NCBI RefSeq assembly: GCF_946222985.1
Contig: NZ_CAMIFY010000018.1
Span: 1 to 43,432 of the forward strand
DNA length: 43,432 bases
Direction: 5' to 3'
Origin: an uncultured Corynebacterium sp.
GTDB taxonomy: Bacteria > Actinomycetota > Actinomycetes > Mycobacteriales > Mycobacteriaceae
In this document: positions 16,070 to 24,561 of the stretch, piece by piece
Numbering within the stretch: the stretch's first letter is position 1
How the letters are laid out: every line of letters starts with the position of its first letter
Translations under genes and position numbers: made by a program
Notes under the pieces: model-generated
Database searches by the model: none
What the model was told of the DNA's origin: nothing
The model's input: the letters and a program-made list of their open reading frames with translations, nothing else

Positions 16070-17244
16070 GACTGCTCCGTTTCGTTGGGGGTGACGGCGT
16101 CGGTGGCGGTGGAGGTGGTGACGGCGGCCGAGTCGGTGTCGGAGTCGGACATGAAGCCTTCCGCCGCTCGCAGCAGCGCGTCGTTTTCCGGCGGCAGCCC
16201 GATGGTGGCGCGCAGTCGGCCGGGCACGCCGACGTCGCGAATGAGCACGCCGCGGTCGAGGAAATCGCGCCACGCCGCGCCGGCATCGTCGAAAAGCCCG
16301 AAGAACACGAAATTCGCGTGCGAGTCGATGACGTCGTAGCCCATGCCGCGCAGCCCCTCGACGACGCGGTCGCGTTCCTCCGAGAGCTTGGCGACGGTGC
16401 CCAGCGTCTCGTCGGCATGGCGCAGCGCCACGGTCGCGGCCGCCTGCGTCAGCGTCGACAAGTGGTACGGCAACCGCACCAGCATGACCGCCTCGACGAA
16501 CGCGGGGTCGGCGACGAAGTAGCCCAGGCGACCGCCGGCGAAGTCGAAGGCCTTGCTCATCGTCCGGCTGACGACGATCTTGGCCGGGTACTCGGCGATG
16601 AGCTCCACCGCCGAGGGCTCGTCGGAGAACTCGGCGTAGGCCTCGTCGACGATGACGATGCCCGGCGCCGCGTCGAGCAGGCGTCGCAGCACCTCGACGC
16701 GGGCGATGTTGCCGGTCGGATTGTTCGGGGAGGTCACGAAGACGACGTCGGGGCGATGGGCCTCGATCGCGGCCAACGCGGCATCCATGTCGATCTCGAA
16801 CGTGGCGGGGTCGCGCGGGCACGCGAGGAATTCCGTCTGCGTGCCCGCCGAGAGGATCGGGTGCATCGAGTAGCTGGGCGTGAAGCCCATCGCCGAGCGG
16901 CCCGGGCCGCCGAAGGCCTGGAGCAGCTGCTGGAGGATCTCGTTGGAACCGTTGGCGGCCCACAGGTTGTCGACGCCGACCTCCACTCCCGTGCGGCGCG
17001 TGACGTAACCGGCCAGCGCTTCGCGCAGCTCCACCGCATCGCGCTCGGGGTACCGGTTGAGGTCAGAGGCGACCTTGCCGATCTCGCCGACCAACTCGTC
17101 GATGAGCGAATCCGACGGCGGGTACGGGTTTTCGTTGGTGTTCAGGCGCACGTCGACGTCGAGCTGCGGGGCGCCGTAGGCTTCCTCGCCGCGCAGTTCA
17201 TCGCGCAGCGGCAGATCGTTCAGGCTGATTCCGGTGCTGGTCAT
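16066..17244 (-). CDS. hisC: Histidinol-phosphate aminotransferase
   Basis: PLP fold-type I aminotransferase that transfers the amino group of glutamate to imidazole acetol phosphate. The 392-residue protein has RLNTNENPYPPS near the N-terminus, WAANGSNEILQQL, the SPNNPTG segment, the aspartate in IVIVDEAYAEF and the PLP lysine in SRTMSKAFDFAGGRLGY, plus a C-terminal arginine in RATIGLP. The last 20 residues (SDTDSAAVTTSTATDAV) are a low-complexity tail not needed for the fold. ATG 17244 overlaps the hisD stop by ATGA. Identification is certain. Confidence 0.96.
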   Translation of the reverse strand: MTSTGISLNDLPLRDELRGEEAYGAPQLDVDVRLNTNENPYPPSDSLIDELVGEIGKVASDLNRYPERDAVELREALAGYVTRRTGVEVGVDNLWAANGSNEILQQLLQAFGGPGRSAMGFTPSYSMHPILSAGTQTEFLACPRDPATFEIDMDAALAAIEAHRPDVVFVTSPNNPTGNIARVEVLRRLLDAAPGIVIVDEAYAEFSDEPSAVELIAEYPAKIVVSRTMSKAFDFAGGRLGYFVADPAFVEAVMLVRLPYHLSTLTQAAATVALRHADETLGTVAKLSEERDRVVEGLRGMGYDVIDSHANFVFFGLFDDAGAAWRDFLDRGVLIRDVGVPGRLRATIGLPPENDALLRAAEGFMSDSDTDSAAVTTSTATDAVTPNETEQS

Positions 17245-18572
17245 CGGTCCTCCTCCGGAGCGGACAGGTCCTCGAAACGGGCGCGGATGGCTTCGCCGTG
17301 GGCCGGCAGACGCTCGGCGTCGGCCAACGCCACCACCGTATCCGCAACGCCCTTGAGCGCGGCCTCGTCGTAGGAGACGACGTGAACGGACTTGAGGAAC
17401 GTGTGCGTCGACAGCCCCGACGAGTGCCGCGCCGTCCCCGACGTCGGCAGCACGTGATTGGAACCTGCCGAGTAGTCGCCCAGGGGCACCGGGGAATGAT
17501 TGCCCACGAAGATCGCGCCGGCGTTGCGGACGCGGTCGGCCAGGCCCGCGGCGTCGGCCGCGTGGATCTCGAGGTGCTCGGCGGCGTAGGCGTCGGCGAC
17601 GGTGAGGCCGACCTCCATGTCGTCGACGAGCACGATGCCCGACTGCGTCCCCTCCAGCGCCTGCTTGACGCGATCGGCGTTGAGCGTCACGCCGTAGCGG
17701 GCGGCGACCTCGCGATCGACGGCCTCGGCGAGCGCCGGCGAGTCGGTGATGAGCACCGACGCCGCCATGACGTCGTGCTCGGCCTGGGAGATGAGGTCGT
17801 AGGCCACCGCCACCGGATCGGCCGTGGCGTCGGCGAGGATGGCGATCTCCGTCGGGCCCGCCTCGGCGTCGATGCCGACGACCGAACGGCACAGCCGCTT
17901 GGCCGCGGTGACGAAGATGTTGCCCGGGCCGGTGACCATGTCCACCGGCTCCAGGCCGGTGGCCTCGTCGCCGTGGGCCAGCAGCGCGACGGCCTGCGCC
18001 CCGCCGACGGCCCACACTTCGTCGACGCCGAGCAGCGCGCACGCGGCGAGGATCGTCGGGTGCGGCCAGCCGCCGAACCCGGCCTGCGGCGGCGAGGCCA
18101 CGACCAGCGAATCGACGCCGGCGGCCAGGGCCGGGATGACGTTCATGAGCACGCTCGACGGGTACACCGCGTTGCCGCCGGGCACGTACAGGCCCACCCG
18201 CCGGATCGGGATCCACTTCTCCTTGACGACGCCGCCGGGCACGACCTCGACGGTGACGTCGTCGGGCCGTTGGGCCTCGTGGAACATCCGGATGCGGGTG
18301 ATGGACTCCTCCAGCGCCGAGCGCACGTCGGCGTCGAGCTCCGCCAGCGCCCTGTCGATGACGTCCGCCGGCACGACGAGGGATTCCGGCCGCACCCGAT
18401 CGAACTTCTCCGAGTACCGCATCGCCGCCTCCGCACCGTGCTCGGCGACGTCGTCGACGACCGGCCGAACGGTCGGCAACATCGAGTCGACGTCGGCGGC
18501 GCCGCGGGGAAGCGCGCGACGCAATTCGGCGGTGGAGGGGACGCGACCGCGCAGGTCGATGGTGGACAGCAT
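17241..18572 (-). CDS. hisD: Histidinol dehydrogenase
   Basis: Zinc enzyme that oxidises histidinol to histidine with two NAD, the last two steps of the pathway. The 443-residue protein shows YVPGGNAVYPSSVLMNV, VGGAQAVALLAHG, AGPTEIAI, the metal/catalytic region ISQAEHD and the late AEHLEIH with the catalytic Glu/His pair, and TGTARHSSGL-like sequence (TSGTARHSSGL). The open frame reaches 18728, but homology starts at MLSTIDLRG, so ATG 18572 is used. A TATGAT box sits 55 bases upstream, giving a leader of about 48 bases. First gene of hisD-hisC-hisB-small membrane protein-MFS-MFS, divergent from the helical-repeat gene at 18718. Confidence 0.96.
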   Translation of the reverse strand: MLSTIDLRGRVPSTAELRRALPRGAADVDSMLPTVRPVVDDVAEHGAEAAMRYSEKFDRVRPESLVVPADVIDRALAELDADVRSALEESITRIRMFHEAQRPDDVTVEVVPGGVVKEKWIPIRRVGLYVPGGNAVYPSSVLMNVIPALAAGVDSLVVASPPQAGFGGWPHPTILAACALLGVDEVWAVGGAQAVALLAHGDEATGLEPVDMVTGPGNIFVTAAKRLCRSVVGIDAEAGPTEIAILADATADPVAVAYDLISQAEHDVMAASVLITDSPALAEAVDREVAARYGVTLNADRVKQALEGTQSGIVLVDDMEVGLTVADAYAAEHLEIHAADAAGLADRVRNAGAIFVGNHSPVPLGDYSAGSNHVLPTSGTARHSSGLSTHTFLKSVHVVSYDEAALKGVADTVVALADAERLPAHGEAIRARFEDLSAPEEDR

Positions 18573-18626
18573 CGGAGGAGACGCCACCTTTCGGGGTGTG
18601 ATCTGGGCTATGCGGGGATCGGAATC

Positions 18627-18632
18627 ATCATA
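18627..18632 (-). promoter_or_regulatory. Putative -10 element of the hisD operon
   Basis: TATGAT on the minus strand in the divergent gap. The predicted start near 18620 leaves a leader of about 48 bases, too short for a T-box or a leader-peptide attenuator. No clear -35 is seen. Confidence 0.5.
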
Positions 18633-18680
18633 GTTCGCGCCGCGGTTCTCCCCCGAGCCGGGCGGTCCTCGACGATTTCG

Positions 18681-18710
18681 TTGCGCCAACCACCGATCAT
18701 CCGCGACAAT
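18681..18710 (+). promoter_or_regulatory. Putative leaderless promoter of the first helical-repeat gene
   Basis: TTGCGC (18681-18686), 18 bases, GACAAT (18705-18710), then 7 bases and the ATG at 18718. Both boxes are imperfect. The absence of a ribosome binding site supports a leaderless start. Confidence 0.4.
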
Positions 18711-18717
18711 CGTCCGC

Positions 18718-19683
18718 ATGCCCAGCACCGATGGCCGCGACCTCGCCGAATTGGCGCGTCGAGCCTTGTCCGCCGCGTGGGACGACGATCCTCTCGCCGC
18801 GCGCCGGGCCGCCGCTCGCTTCGCCGAAGCCGGTCACGTCGACCGGCCCGAACCGCCCGCCGACCTCGACGTCGAGTTGCACGGCGCCTATCACTCCCTG
18901 CGCCGCGCCGCCGCCGAACAGCTCGGCATGGACGACGCGGCCCACGCCGCGGCGATGGCCTGGACCGGATGGGCGATGTCCCGCGACAACGGCACGCAGG
19001 AGCTTCGGGCCCGGGCGCGCCTGGCCGTCGACGAGGCCCATCGGTGGCTGAACTTCGTCGACGACGGCTCCGGCGGCGCCGACGTGACGGACATTCCCCT
19101 GCTGGCGCGCATGGTCCGCAGCCTGCCGGGCCGCGAGGGCGAACCGAGCCCCGCCACCGAACCCGCCGATCCCCTGCTCGTCGACGCGATGCTGCAGATG
19201 GAGCGCGCCGCGTCGCTGGTGCGCCGCCCGGACGTGGCCGAACCGCTGGCCAATTGGCTGCGCGATCAGTCGGAGGCGCCGGGCGCGGAGAATCTGTCGG
19301 ATTCGGTGTCGCTCATCGACGCCCGCCGTTTACACGCGATGGGAGACCTGCAGGCCGCCGCGCGCCTGTGCGCGACGACGGCCGCCGAGCCATTGGGCGA
19401 GCCGGTCACCGCGGTCATCGACTTCCACCGCGAACTGGCCCTGTATTCCGCCGAGGCCGGCCACCACGACACCGCCGCCCGCATGCTCGACATCGCCATC
19501 GGTGCGGCGGCCGACGAGGGCCTGACCCTCGACCGGATCGCCGCGGCCCGCGTGGCGCTGCCGATCCTCGATCGCCTGGGGCGGCGAAGCGACCTGCGCG
19601 ACATCGCCCGCGGGGCACTGGCCGACGCCGAGGGACTGCCGGATTCCCCGGCCCTGCGCCAGTTGCGGACCGCCGCGAGCTGA
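18718..19683 (+). CDS. Alpha-helical repeat protein, function unknown (copy 1)
   Basis: A 321-residue soluble protein, almost entirely Ala/Leu/Arg-rich helix, with no signal peptide or membrane segment. Helix pairs of TPR-like spacing recur, for example ARRLHAMGDLQAAARLC and LALYSAEAGHHDTAARMLD. It resembles the next gene: HSLRRAAAEQLGMDD aligns with HALRHAAADQLELSD, and EPLGEPVTAVIDF with SPASEPVTSTIEA, so the two are probably diverged tandem paralogues. No catalytic motif is recognised. The location, between hisD and the nad genes, is that of hypothetical genes (Rv1597/Rv1598c) in M. tuberculosis, but I cannot claim homology. The start has no ribosome binding site and a GACAAT box 7 bases upstream. 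Confidence 0.75.
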   Translation: MPSTDGRDLAELARRALSAAWDDDPLAARRAAARFAEAGHVDRPEPPADLDVELHGAYHSLRRAAAEQLGMDDAAHAAAMAWTGWAMSRDNGTQELRARARLAVDEAHRWLNFVDDGSGGADVTDIPLLARMVRSLPGREGEPSPATEPADPLLVDAMLQMERAASLVRRPDVAEPLANWLRDQSEAPGAENLSDSVSLIDARRLHAMGDLQAAARLCATTAAEPLGEPVTAVIDFHRELALYSAEAGHHDTAARMLDIAIGAAADEGLTLDRIAAARVALPILDRLGRRSDLRDIARGALADAEGLPDSPALRQLRTAAS

Positions 19684-19749
19684 CGGACTCTCCCCCGGCC
19701 GACGGTGAACGTCGGCCACCTTCGCACCCGGCCGTCGAAGCGAGGCGTT

Positions 19750-19779
19750 TTGCCTTCGCAGGGCCATGCGACACACAAT
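19750..19779 (+). promoter_or_regulatory. Putative leaderless promoter of the second helical-repeat gene
   Basis: TTGCCT (19750-19755), 18 bases, CACAAT (19774-19779), 6 bases, ATG at 19786. The hexamer is off TANNNT at its first base. No ribosome binding site precedes the start. Confidence 0.4.
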
Positions 19780-19785
19780 GGCCGA

Positions 19786-21429
19786 ATGACCTGGTGGGAC
19801 GACTCCGACGACAGTGGCGACCGCGGCGACCGTGACGGCGCCGCCGGCTTCGACGGCGCCGACGGCTCGGCGACCCCGATCGCCCCTCGCCTGCCCGAGC
19901 GGACCCCGGCGCCGGTGCCGGCCGAATTGCCCGACCTGGTGGCCTTTTCGCGCGAGTCCGCGCGCTCGCTCGATCACGTCTCCAGCTGGCGGGCGGTGAC
20001 GGCCTTCGCGCGCCACCATTGGCTCGGCGACGCCGAGGGCGTGCCCGACGAGCAGCTCGGCGAGTATCACGCGCTGCGCCACGCCGCCGCGGACCAACTC
20101 GAGCTTTCCGACGAGGCCGAGGAAGCCCGCCGCGAGTGGCTCGACTGGGCCATCCGATCCAACCGTCCGGCCGCCGCCTTCCACGCCCGCGCGTTCGGGG
20201 CCTTCGCCGAGGCGGAGAAGTTCATCGACGCCCGGCCGGGAAACGCCCGTCCGCTCGATTCCGACGTGCCGGAGCTGACGTCGCTGACGCGCGACATCCT
20301 CGATCTGCGGCCCAGCGGGTCCGAGGCCTATCAGTTCGCGTTGTCCGCGGCCGTCGCCGGCGCCGCGGCGTCGCTGGCGCGCCGACCCGATCTCGCCGGG
20401 GCCCTGTCGCGGTGGGCCAACGAGTACGCGCCCCCGCGCTCCGGCGACGACGATCGCCGCCTGCTCGAGGCCCAGCTCGCCCACGGTCGCGGCGACGTCG
20501 CCGAGTCGGCCCGCATCTGCGCGGCGGTGGCGGCGTCCCCGGCCTCCGAGCCGGTCACCAGCACCATCGAAGCGCGCCAGATGCTCGCGCACCTGTCGTT
20601 GGAGGCCGAGGAACCCGCCGAGGCCATCCGCCAGCTCGAGCCGGTGGTCGCCGCCGGGCTCGAGTTGGACCTCGTCGTCGGCACGCTTCGTTCCGCGCGG
20701 TTGCTCACGGCCCTGCTCAACTCCGACGGCCGCTTCGCCGAAGCCGCCGACGTGGCCTCGGCCGCACTGGAGGCCGCGTCCGGCATGCCGGTCAACGCAC
20801 TGGTCATGGACCTGCGCTTGATTCTGGCGCGGTCGCTGCTCGACTCCGGCGCCGACGACGAGGCCCTCGACCACGCCGTGCCCGTGGCGCAGTGGTCGTC
20901 GCTGACCAGCGACGAGGAACGCACCGACGCCGCGTTCTCCATCGCCGCCACCGCCGCGGGCCGCGCCGGGGATGCGGCGCGCGCCGCCGACCTGCTCATC
21001 GAGCACGCCGAGCACCTGCACCGCCTCGGCGACGACGCCGGCGGCTCGCGCGCCCTGCGGCAGGCCGCGCGCAGCGCCGTCCATGACGACCCCGAACGCG
21101 CCGAGGATCTGATGATCAGCGCCCGCGAACTCATCTCCGACGGCTGGTCCATCGCCGATTGGCACGACGACCTGGCCTACGTGTTCTGGGCGTCGTCGCG
21201 CGAGGACCTCGCACTGGGCCACGTCGACACCGCCGCCGCCGGATACGCCGAAGCCGGCGACGGCGAAGAAGCCGCCCGGGCCCTGCTCACCGGCGTGCGC
21301 TGCTGCCTCGACCGCGACGACGCCGCCGGGGCGCGCCGCTACGCCGCCCGCATCGACGAGTTGCTGCCCGCCGACCGCTGGACCGGGCACCCGGTGCGCG
21401 AGGCGTTGGCCGAACTGATGGACCAGTAG
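19786..21429 (+). CDS. Alpha-helical TPR-like repeat protein, function unknown (copy 2)
   Basis: A 547-residue soluble protein. It starts with MTWWDDSDDSGDRGDRD, an acidic flexible tail, followed by about 480 residues of Ala-rich helix pairs with TPR-like periodicity (for example HRLGDDAGGSRALRQAARSA and HVDTAAAGYAEAGDGEEAAR). Its first two thirds parallel the smaller upstream protein; the C-terminal part is extra. Such folds usually bind proteins or peptides, but no partner is evident. ATG 19786 is used since the acidic start matches a CACAAT box 6 bases upstream; the in-frame extension to 19705 looks non-coding. Only 11 bases separate it from the third gene, so those two are probably co-transcribed. 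Confidence 0.75.
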   Translation: MTWWDDSDDSGDRGDRDGAAGFDGADGSATPIAPRLPERTPAPVPAELPDLVAFSRESARSLDHVSSWRAVTAFARHHWLGDAEGVPDEQLGEYHALRHAAADQLELSDEAEEARREWLDWAIRSNRPAAAFHARAFGAFAEAEKFIDARPGNARPLDSDVPELTSLTRDILDLRPSGSEAYQFALSAAVAGAAASLARRPDLAGALSRWANEYAPPRSGDDDRRLLEAQLAHGRGDVAESARICAAVAASPASEPVTSTIEARQMLAHLSLEAEEPAEAIRQLEPVVAAGLELDLVVGTLRSARLLTALLNSDGRFAEAADVASAALEAASGMPVNALVMDLRLILARSLLDSGADDEALDHAVPVAQWSSLTSDEERTDAAFSIAATAAGRAGDAARAADLLIEHAEHLHRLGDDAGGSRALRQAARSAVHDDPERAEDLMISARELISDGWSIADWHDDLAYVFWASSREDLALGHVDTAAAGYAEAGDGEEAARALLTGVRCCLDRDDAAGARRYAARIDELLPADRWTGHPVREALAELMDQ

Positions 21430-21440
21430 GATTCGGAGCC

Positions 21441-22031
21441 ATGAGCACCCCCTCCGAACTCATAGACGCCGCCTCCGCCCTCGCCGCCGACGGTGAACTG
21501 TGGGCCGCCGCCGACACGCTCATGGCCGGATTCGTGGAGCTCGGCGACGCCGCCGACGCCCCGGAGGTCGATTCGATGGGCCGCCCCATCCGCGGCTCCT
21601 CGCCGAAGCTGATGGACACGGCCGCCGATTGGCTCGAGTTGCTCGACAACATCGAGTCCGACGATCCCGGCCACCTCGACCCGGCCGTCGCGGCGAAGAC
21701 GCCGCCGCGCCACATGCGCTGGGCGCAGTGGCACGCGCTCAACGGTCAGGCGGAGATCCGTCGCGGCCACCCGGGTCGCGCCATCGATCATCTCGAGCTC
21801 GCCGCGGGCCTGTTCGGCTCCGACGACATGCGCGAGCAGGAGATCCCGCTGCTCGCCCAGATCGCGATGTGCCAGCTGGAGGTGCGCGACGTCCCCCGCG
21901 CCGAGGACGCGCTCAACCGGGCGCTGGCCGCCCGCACCGCGCTGTCCGGCCGCGATCCCAACGCCGCCGCCCGCTTCCGGGAGCTGCTCGACGACGTCTC
22001 CGCCGCCGTCACCGCGCATCTCAACCCGTAG
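21441..22031 (+). CDS. Small helical-repeat protein, function unknown (copy 3)
   Basis: A 196-residue soluble Ala/Leu-rich protein, predicted all-helical. It has a TPR-like C-terminal half (QAEIRRGHPGRAIDHLELAA and QLEVRDVPRAEDALNRALAA), and a less regular N-terminal part containing GRPIRGSSPKLMDTAADWLE. It does not align clearly with the other two but has the same character and lies 11 bases after the second, so the three form one probable unit. ATG 21441 is preceded by GGAG at 2 bases and by TAGGAT at 8 bases, so either translation by a weak ribosome site or leaderless initiation is possible. No function can be assigned. Confidence 0.72.
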   Translation: MSTPSELIDAASALAADGELWAAADTLMAGFVELGDAADAPEVDSMGRPIRGSSPKLMDTAADWLELLDNIESDDPGHLDPAVAAKTPPRHMRWAQWHALNGQAEIRRGHPGRAIDHLELAAGLFGSDDMREQEIPLLAQIAMCQLEVRDVPRAEDALNRALAARTALSGRDPNAAARFRELLDDVSAAVTAHLNP

Positions 22032-22068
22032 AACTCCCCGGGCGCGCGGCATCCGGCAGGGCCCGGCC

Positions 22069-22911
22069 CTAGAAGTCCAGGCCGAGATCCAGCACGCCCA
22101 CCGAGTGGGTCAGCGCCCCGACGGCGAGGAAGTCGACGCCGCAGGAGGCGTACTCCCGGGCGACGTCGAGGGTCAGCCCGCCCGACGATTCCAGCTGCGT
22201 GGCCGGCGAGACCTGGGCGCGGCGCTGCACGGCGATCTGCGTCTGCCACACCTCGAAGTTGTCGAGCATGACCAGCTCCGGCTTCAGCTCGAGGACCTGA
22301 TCGAGCTGGGTGAGGTCGTCGACTTCGATTTCGCACTTGAGTTCCGGGTAGGCGCGTCGCACGCGCTCGAGCGCCGGTACGACTCCCCCGGCCGCGGCGA
22401 CGTGGTTGTCCTTGATCAGGGTCTCGTCGCCCAGACCGTTGCGGTGGTTGACGCCGCCGCCGCAGGTCACTGCGTACTTCTGCAGGTTGCGCAGGCCCGG
22501 CATGGTCTTGCGCGAATCGCGGATGCGCGCGCCGGTTCCGTCGACGGCGTCGACCCAGCGGCGGGTGGCGGAGGCGATGCCCGAGGCGTGGGTGACGATG
22601 TTGAGCAGCGTGCGCTCGGCGGTCAACAGACCGCGGGTGGGCGCTTCGATTTCGGCGACGACCGTGCCCGGGGCCACGCGGCCGCCGTCGGCGACGAGGA
22701 CCTCGACGGAGAATTCGTCGGCGATGACCTCCTCGAGGGTCCATGTGATCGCGTCGACCGCGGCGACGACGCCGTCGACGCGGGAGGTCACGGTGGCCGT
22801 GGAGCGTTGCGACGGACCCACCGTGGCCAGCGACGTCACGTCCGGCCCGTACCGCAGGTCCTCCTGCAGCGCCGTGCGGATCAGGCCTCGGGTGATCTGT
22901 TCGTCCAACAT
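22069..22911 (-). CDS. nadC: Nicotinate-nucleotide pyrophosphorylase (carboxylating)
   Basis: Converts quinolinate and PRPP to nicotinate mononucleotide, CO2 and PPi, the last dedicated step of de novo NAD synthesis. The 280-residue protein shows ALQEDLRYGPDVTS, RTLLNIVTHASGIAS, the active-site stretch DSRKTMPGLRNLQKYAV, HRNGLGDETLIKDNH and the late SGGLTLD and GALTHSV segments. ATG 22911 has AAGGAG about 9 bases upstream. It lies 68 bases after nadB, on the same strand as nadA and nadB. Convergent with the helical-repeat genes, with only 37 bases between stops and no clear terminator. Confidence 0.96.
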   Translation of the reverse strand: MLDEQITRGLIRTALQEDLRYGPDVTSLATVGPSQRSTATVTSRVDGVVAAVDAITWTLEEVIADEFSVEVLVADGGRVAPGTVVAEIEAPTRGLLTAERTLLNIVTHASGIASATRRWVDAVDGTGARIRDSRKTMPGLRNLQKYAVTCGGGVNHRNGLGDETLIKDNHVAAAGGVVPALERVRRAYPELKCEIEVDDLTQLDQVLELKPELVMLDNFEVWQTQIAVQRRAQVSPATQLESSGGLTLDVAREYASCGVDFLAVGALTHSVGVLDLGLDF

Positions 22912-22979
22912 GTCGGTGGCTCCTTGGTGCGTCCGTGGTCGGGGTTGCGGGGTTTCGAGGGTTCGGGGTCGTTCGTCGT

Positions 22980-24557
22980 TCAATCGAGCCGGGTGTGGCA
23001 TCCGAGCGTGCTCGTGCGCGCCGCCGCGGCGGCGACGATGACGCGGGCCACGGCGACCTCGGCGGTATCCGGCAAGGCGGCCAGGGCGTGGGCGGCCCGC
23101 CCCAGCGATTCGGCCGTCCGCGTCACACCCGCCCCGTCGGTCATCGCCTTCTGCAGGCGGTCGAGGTCGCGCGGCCACGGCCGCGGACGGACGCGACGAC
23201 GGCGGACGTCGGCGGGGACGACGTCGTCAAGCTGCCCCGAGTTCACCGCGGCGGCGACGTCCTCGGCGGCCGCCCGCCCGACGACGAGGCCCTCGAGCAG
23301 GGAGTTCGACGCCAAACGGTTGGCGCCGTGCAATCCCGTGCGCGCGCATTCCCCGGCGGCGTAGAGCCCCGGCACGCGGGTGCGGCCACGCACGTCGGTG
23401 GCGATGCCGCCGCAGGAATAGTGCACGGCCGGGGCCACCGGCAGCAGATCCCGGGCCGGATCAAGGCCCGCGGTGGCCACGCCGGCGGTGACGGTCGGGA
23501 AACGCTCGCGCACGTCATCGACTCCGCGGGCGTCGAGGAAGACGCAGTCCTCGCCGAGCTCGCGCAGACGCGTGGCGATGGCGCGGGAGACGATGTCGCG
23601 CGGCGCGAGATCCCCGCGGGGATCGACCCCGGCGGTGACCGACACCCCGCGCGAGTCGACCAGGCGCGCGCCTTCGCCGCGCACCGCCTCGGAGATGAGG
23701 GGGCGGCGGCCGCGGCGCTCGCGATCGAACAGGACGGTCGGGTGGAACTGGATGAACTCCATGTCCGCCAACTCCGCGCCGGCGTCGAGCGCCAGGCAAT
23801 GGCCCTGACCGTGCAATCCGTCCGGGGCGGTGGTGGACCGGAAGAGGTGGCCGACGCCGCCGGTGGCGATGAGCGTGGCCGCCGACGTGACCGCGCCGAG
23901 CCCGCGGGGATCGCGGATCAGGGCGCCGTGGGCGCGAGCGGGCGTCTCGGCGGTCGAATCGTCGTCGACGATGATCTCCTCGGCCACCGCGTTCTGCAGC
24001 ACGCGCACGCCGGAGACCGATTCCTCCAGCGCACGCTGGATCTCCGCGCCCGTGGCGTCGCCGCCGGCGTGGATGATGCGCCGGTGCCCGTGGCCGCCCT
24101 CGCGGGTGCGGGAGTACGGGGCGTCTCTTTCGGAAGCTCCGCCATCCCCGTCTTCACCGGTGACGCGATCGAACCGGGCCCCCAGTCCGATCAACCACTC
24201 CGTGGCCTCCGCGCCGGCGCCGAGGATCGCGCGCACGGCGTCTTCGTCGCAATGCCCCGCCCCGGCGTCGAGGGTGTCGGCGACGTGGAGTTCGACCGAA
24301 TCGGCGCCGTCATCGTCGAGGCCGCCGGGTGCGTCGGGAAGCCCGACGACGGCCAGGCCCCCTTGAGCGAGATTCGTCGCGGCCCCGTCGAACCGCAGAT
24401 GCCCGCGGGCGCCGGCCGACCAGTGCCCCTTGTCGACCAGCATCACGTCCAGGCCGAGTTCGCGGCCACGGCGCACCGCCGCCAGTCCCGCGACGCCGCC
24501 GCCGATGACCAGCAGGTCGCAGTGCGCCGCCCAGTCGAACCCGGTCACCGGATCCAC
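22980..24557 (-). CDS. nadB: L-aspartate oxidase
   Basis: FAD enzyme that oxidises L-aspartate to iminoaspartate for NadA. The 525-residue protein has the dinucleotide motif LLVIGGGVAGLAAVRRG, NLAQGGLAVV, the substrate-loop EFIQFHPTVLF, SEAVRGEGARLVD, PRDIVSRAIA and the FAD-binding GLYAAGECARTGLHGANRLAS. The C-terminal helical domain is present, so the gene is complete. GTG 24557 begins 4 bases after the nadA stop. A Gly/Asp-rich insert (GEDGDGGASERDAP) lies near residue 140. Some corynebacteria are reported to lack nadB, so its presence here is informative about NAD prototrophy. Confidence 0.95.
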   Translation of the reverse strand: MDPVTGFDWAAHCDLLVIGGGVAGLAAVRRGRELGLDVMLVDKGHWSAGARGHLRFDGAATNLAQGGLAVVGLPDAPGGLDDDGADSVELHVADTLDAGAGHCDEDAVRAILGAGAEATEWLIGLGARFDRVTGEDGDGGASERDAPYSRTREGGHGHRRIIHAGGDATGAEIQRALEESVSGVRVLQNAVAEEIIVDDDSTAETPARAHGALIRDPRGLGAVTSAATLIATGGVGHLFRSTTAPDGLHGQGHCLALDAGAELADMEFIQFHPTVLFDRERRGRRPLISEAVRGEGARLVDSRGVSVTAGVDPRGDLAPRDIVSRAIATRLRELGEDCVFLDARGVDDVRERFPTVTAGVATAGLDPARDLLPVAPAVHYSCGGIATDVRGRTRVPGLYAAGECARTGLHGANRLASNSLLEGLVVGRAAAEDVAAAVNSGQLDDVVPADVRRRRVRPRPWPRDLDRLQKAMTDGAGVTRTAESLGRAAHALAALPDTAEVAVARVIVAAAAARTSTLGCHTRLD

Positions 24558-24561
24558 GGTC

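Noticed and set aside
18573..18626. T-box or His leader-peptide attenuator before hisD
   Set aside because: The leader from the TATGAT box is about 48 bases, with no His-codon run, hairpin series or T run.
22032..22068. Terminator between the helical-repeat genes and nadC
   Set aside because: GC-rich, but no stable stem followed by T residues on either strand.
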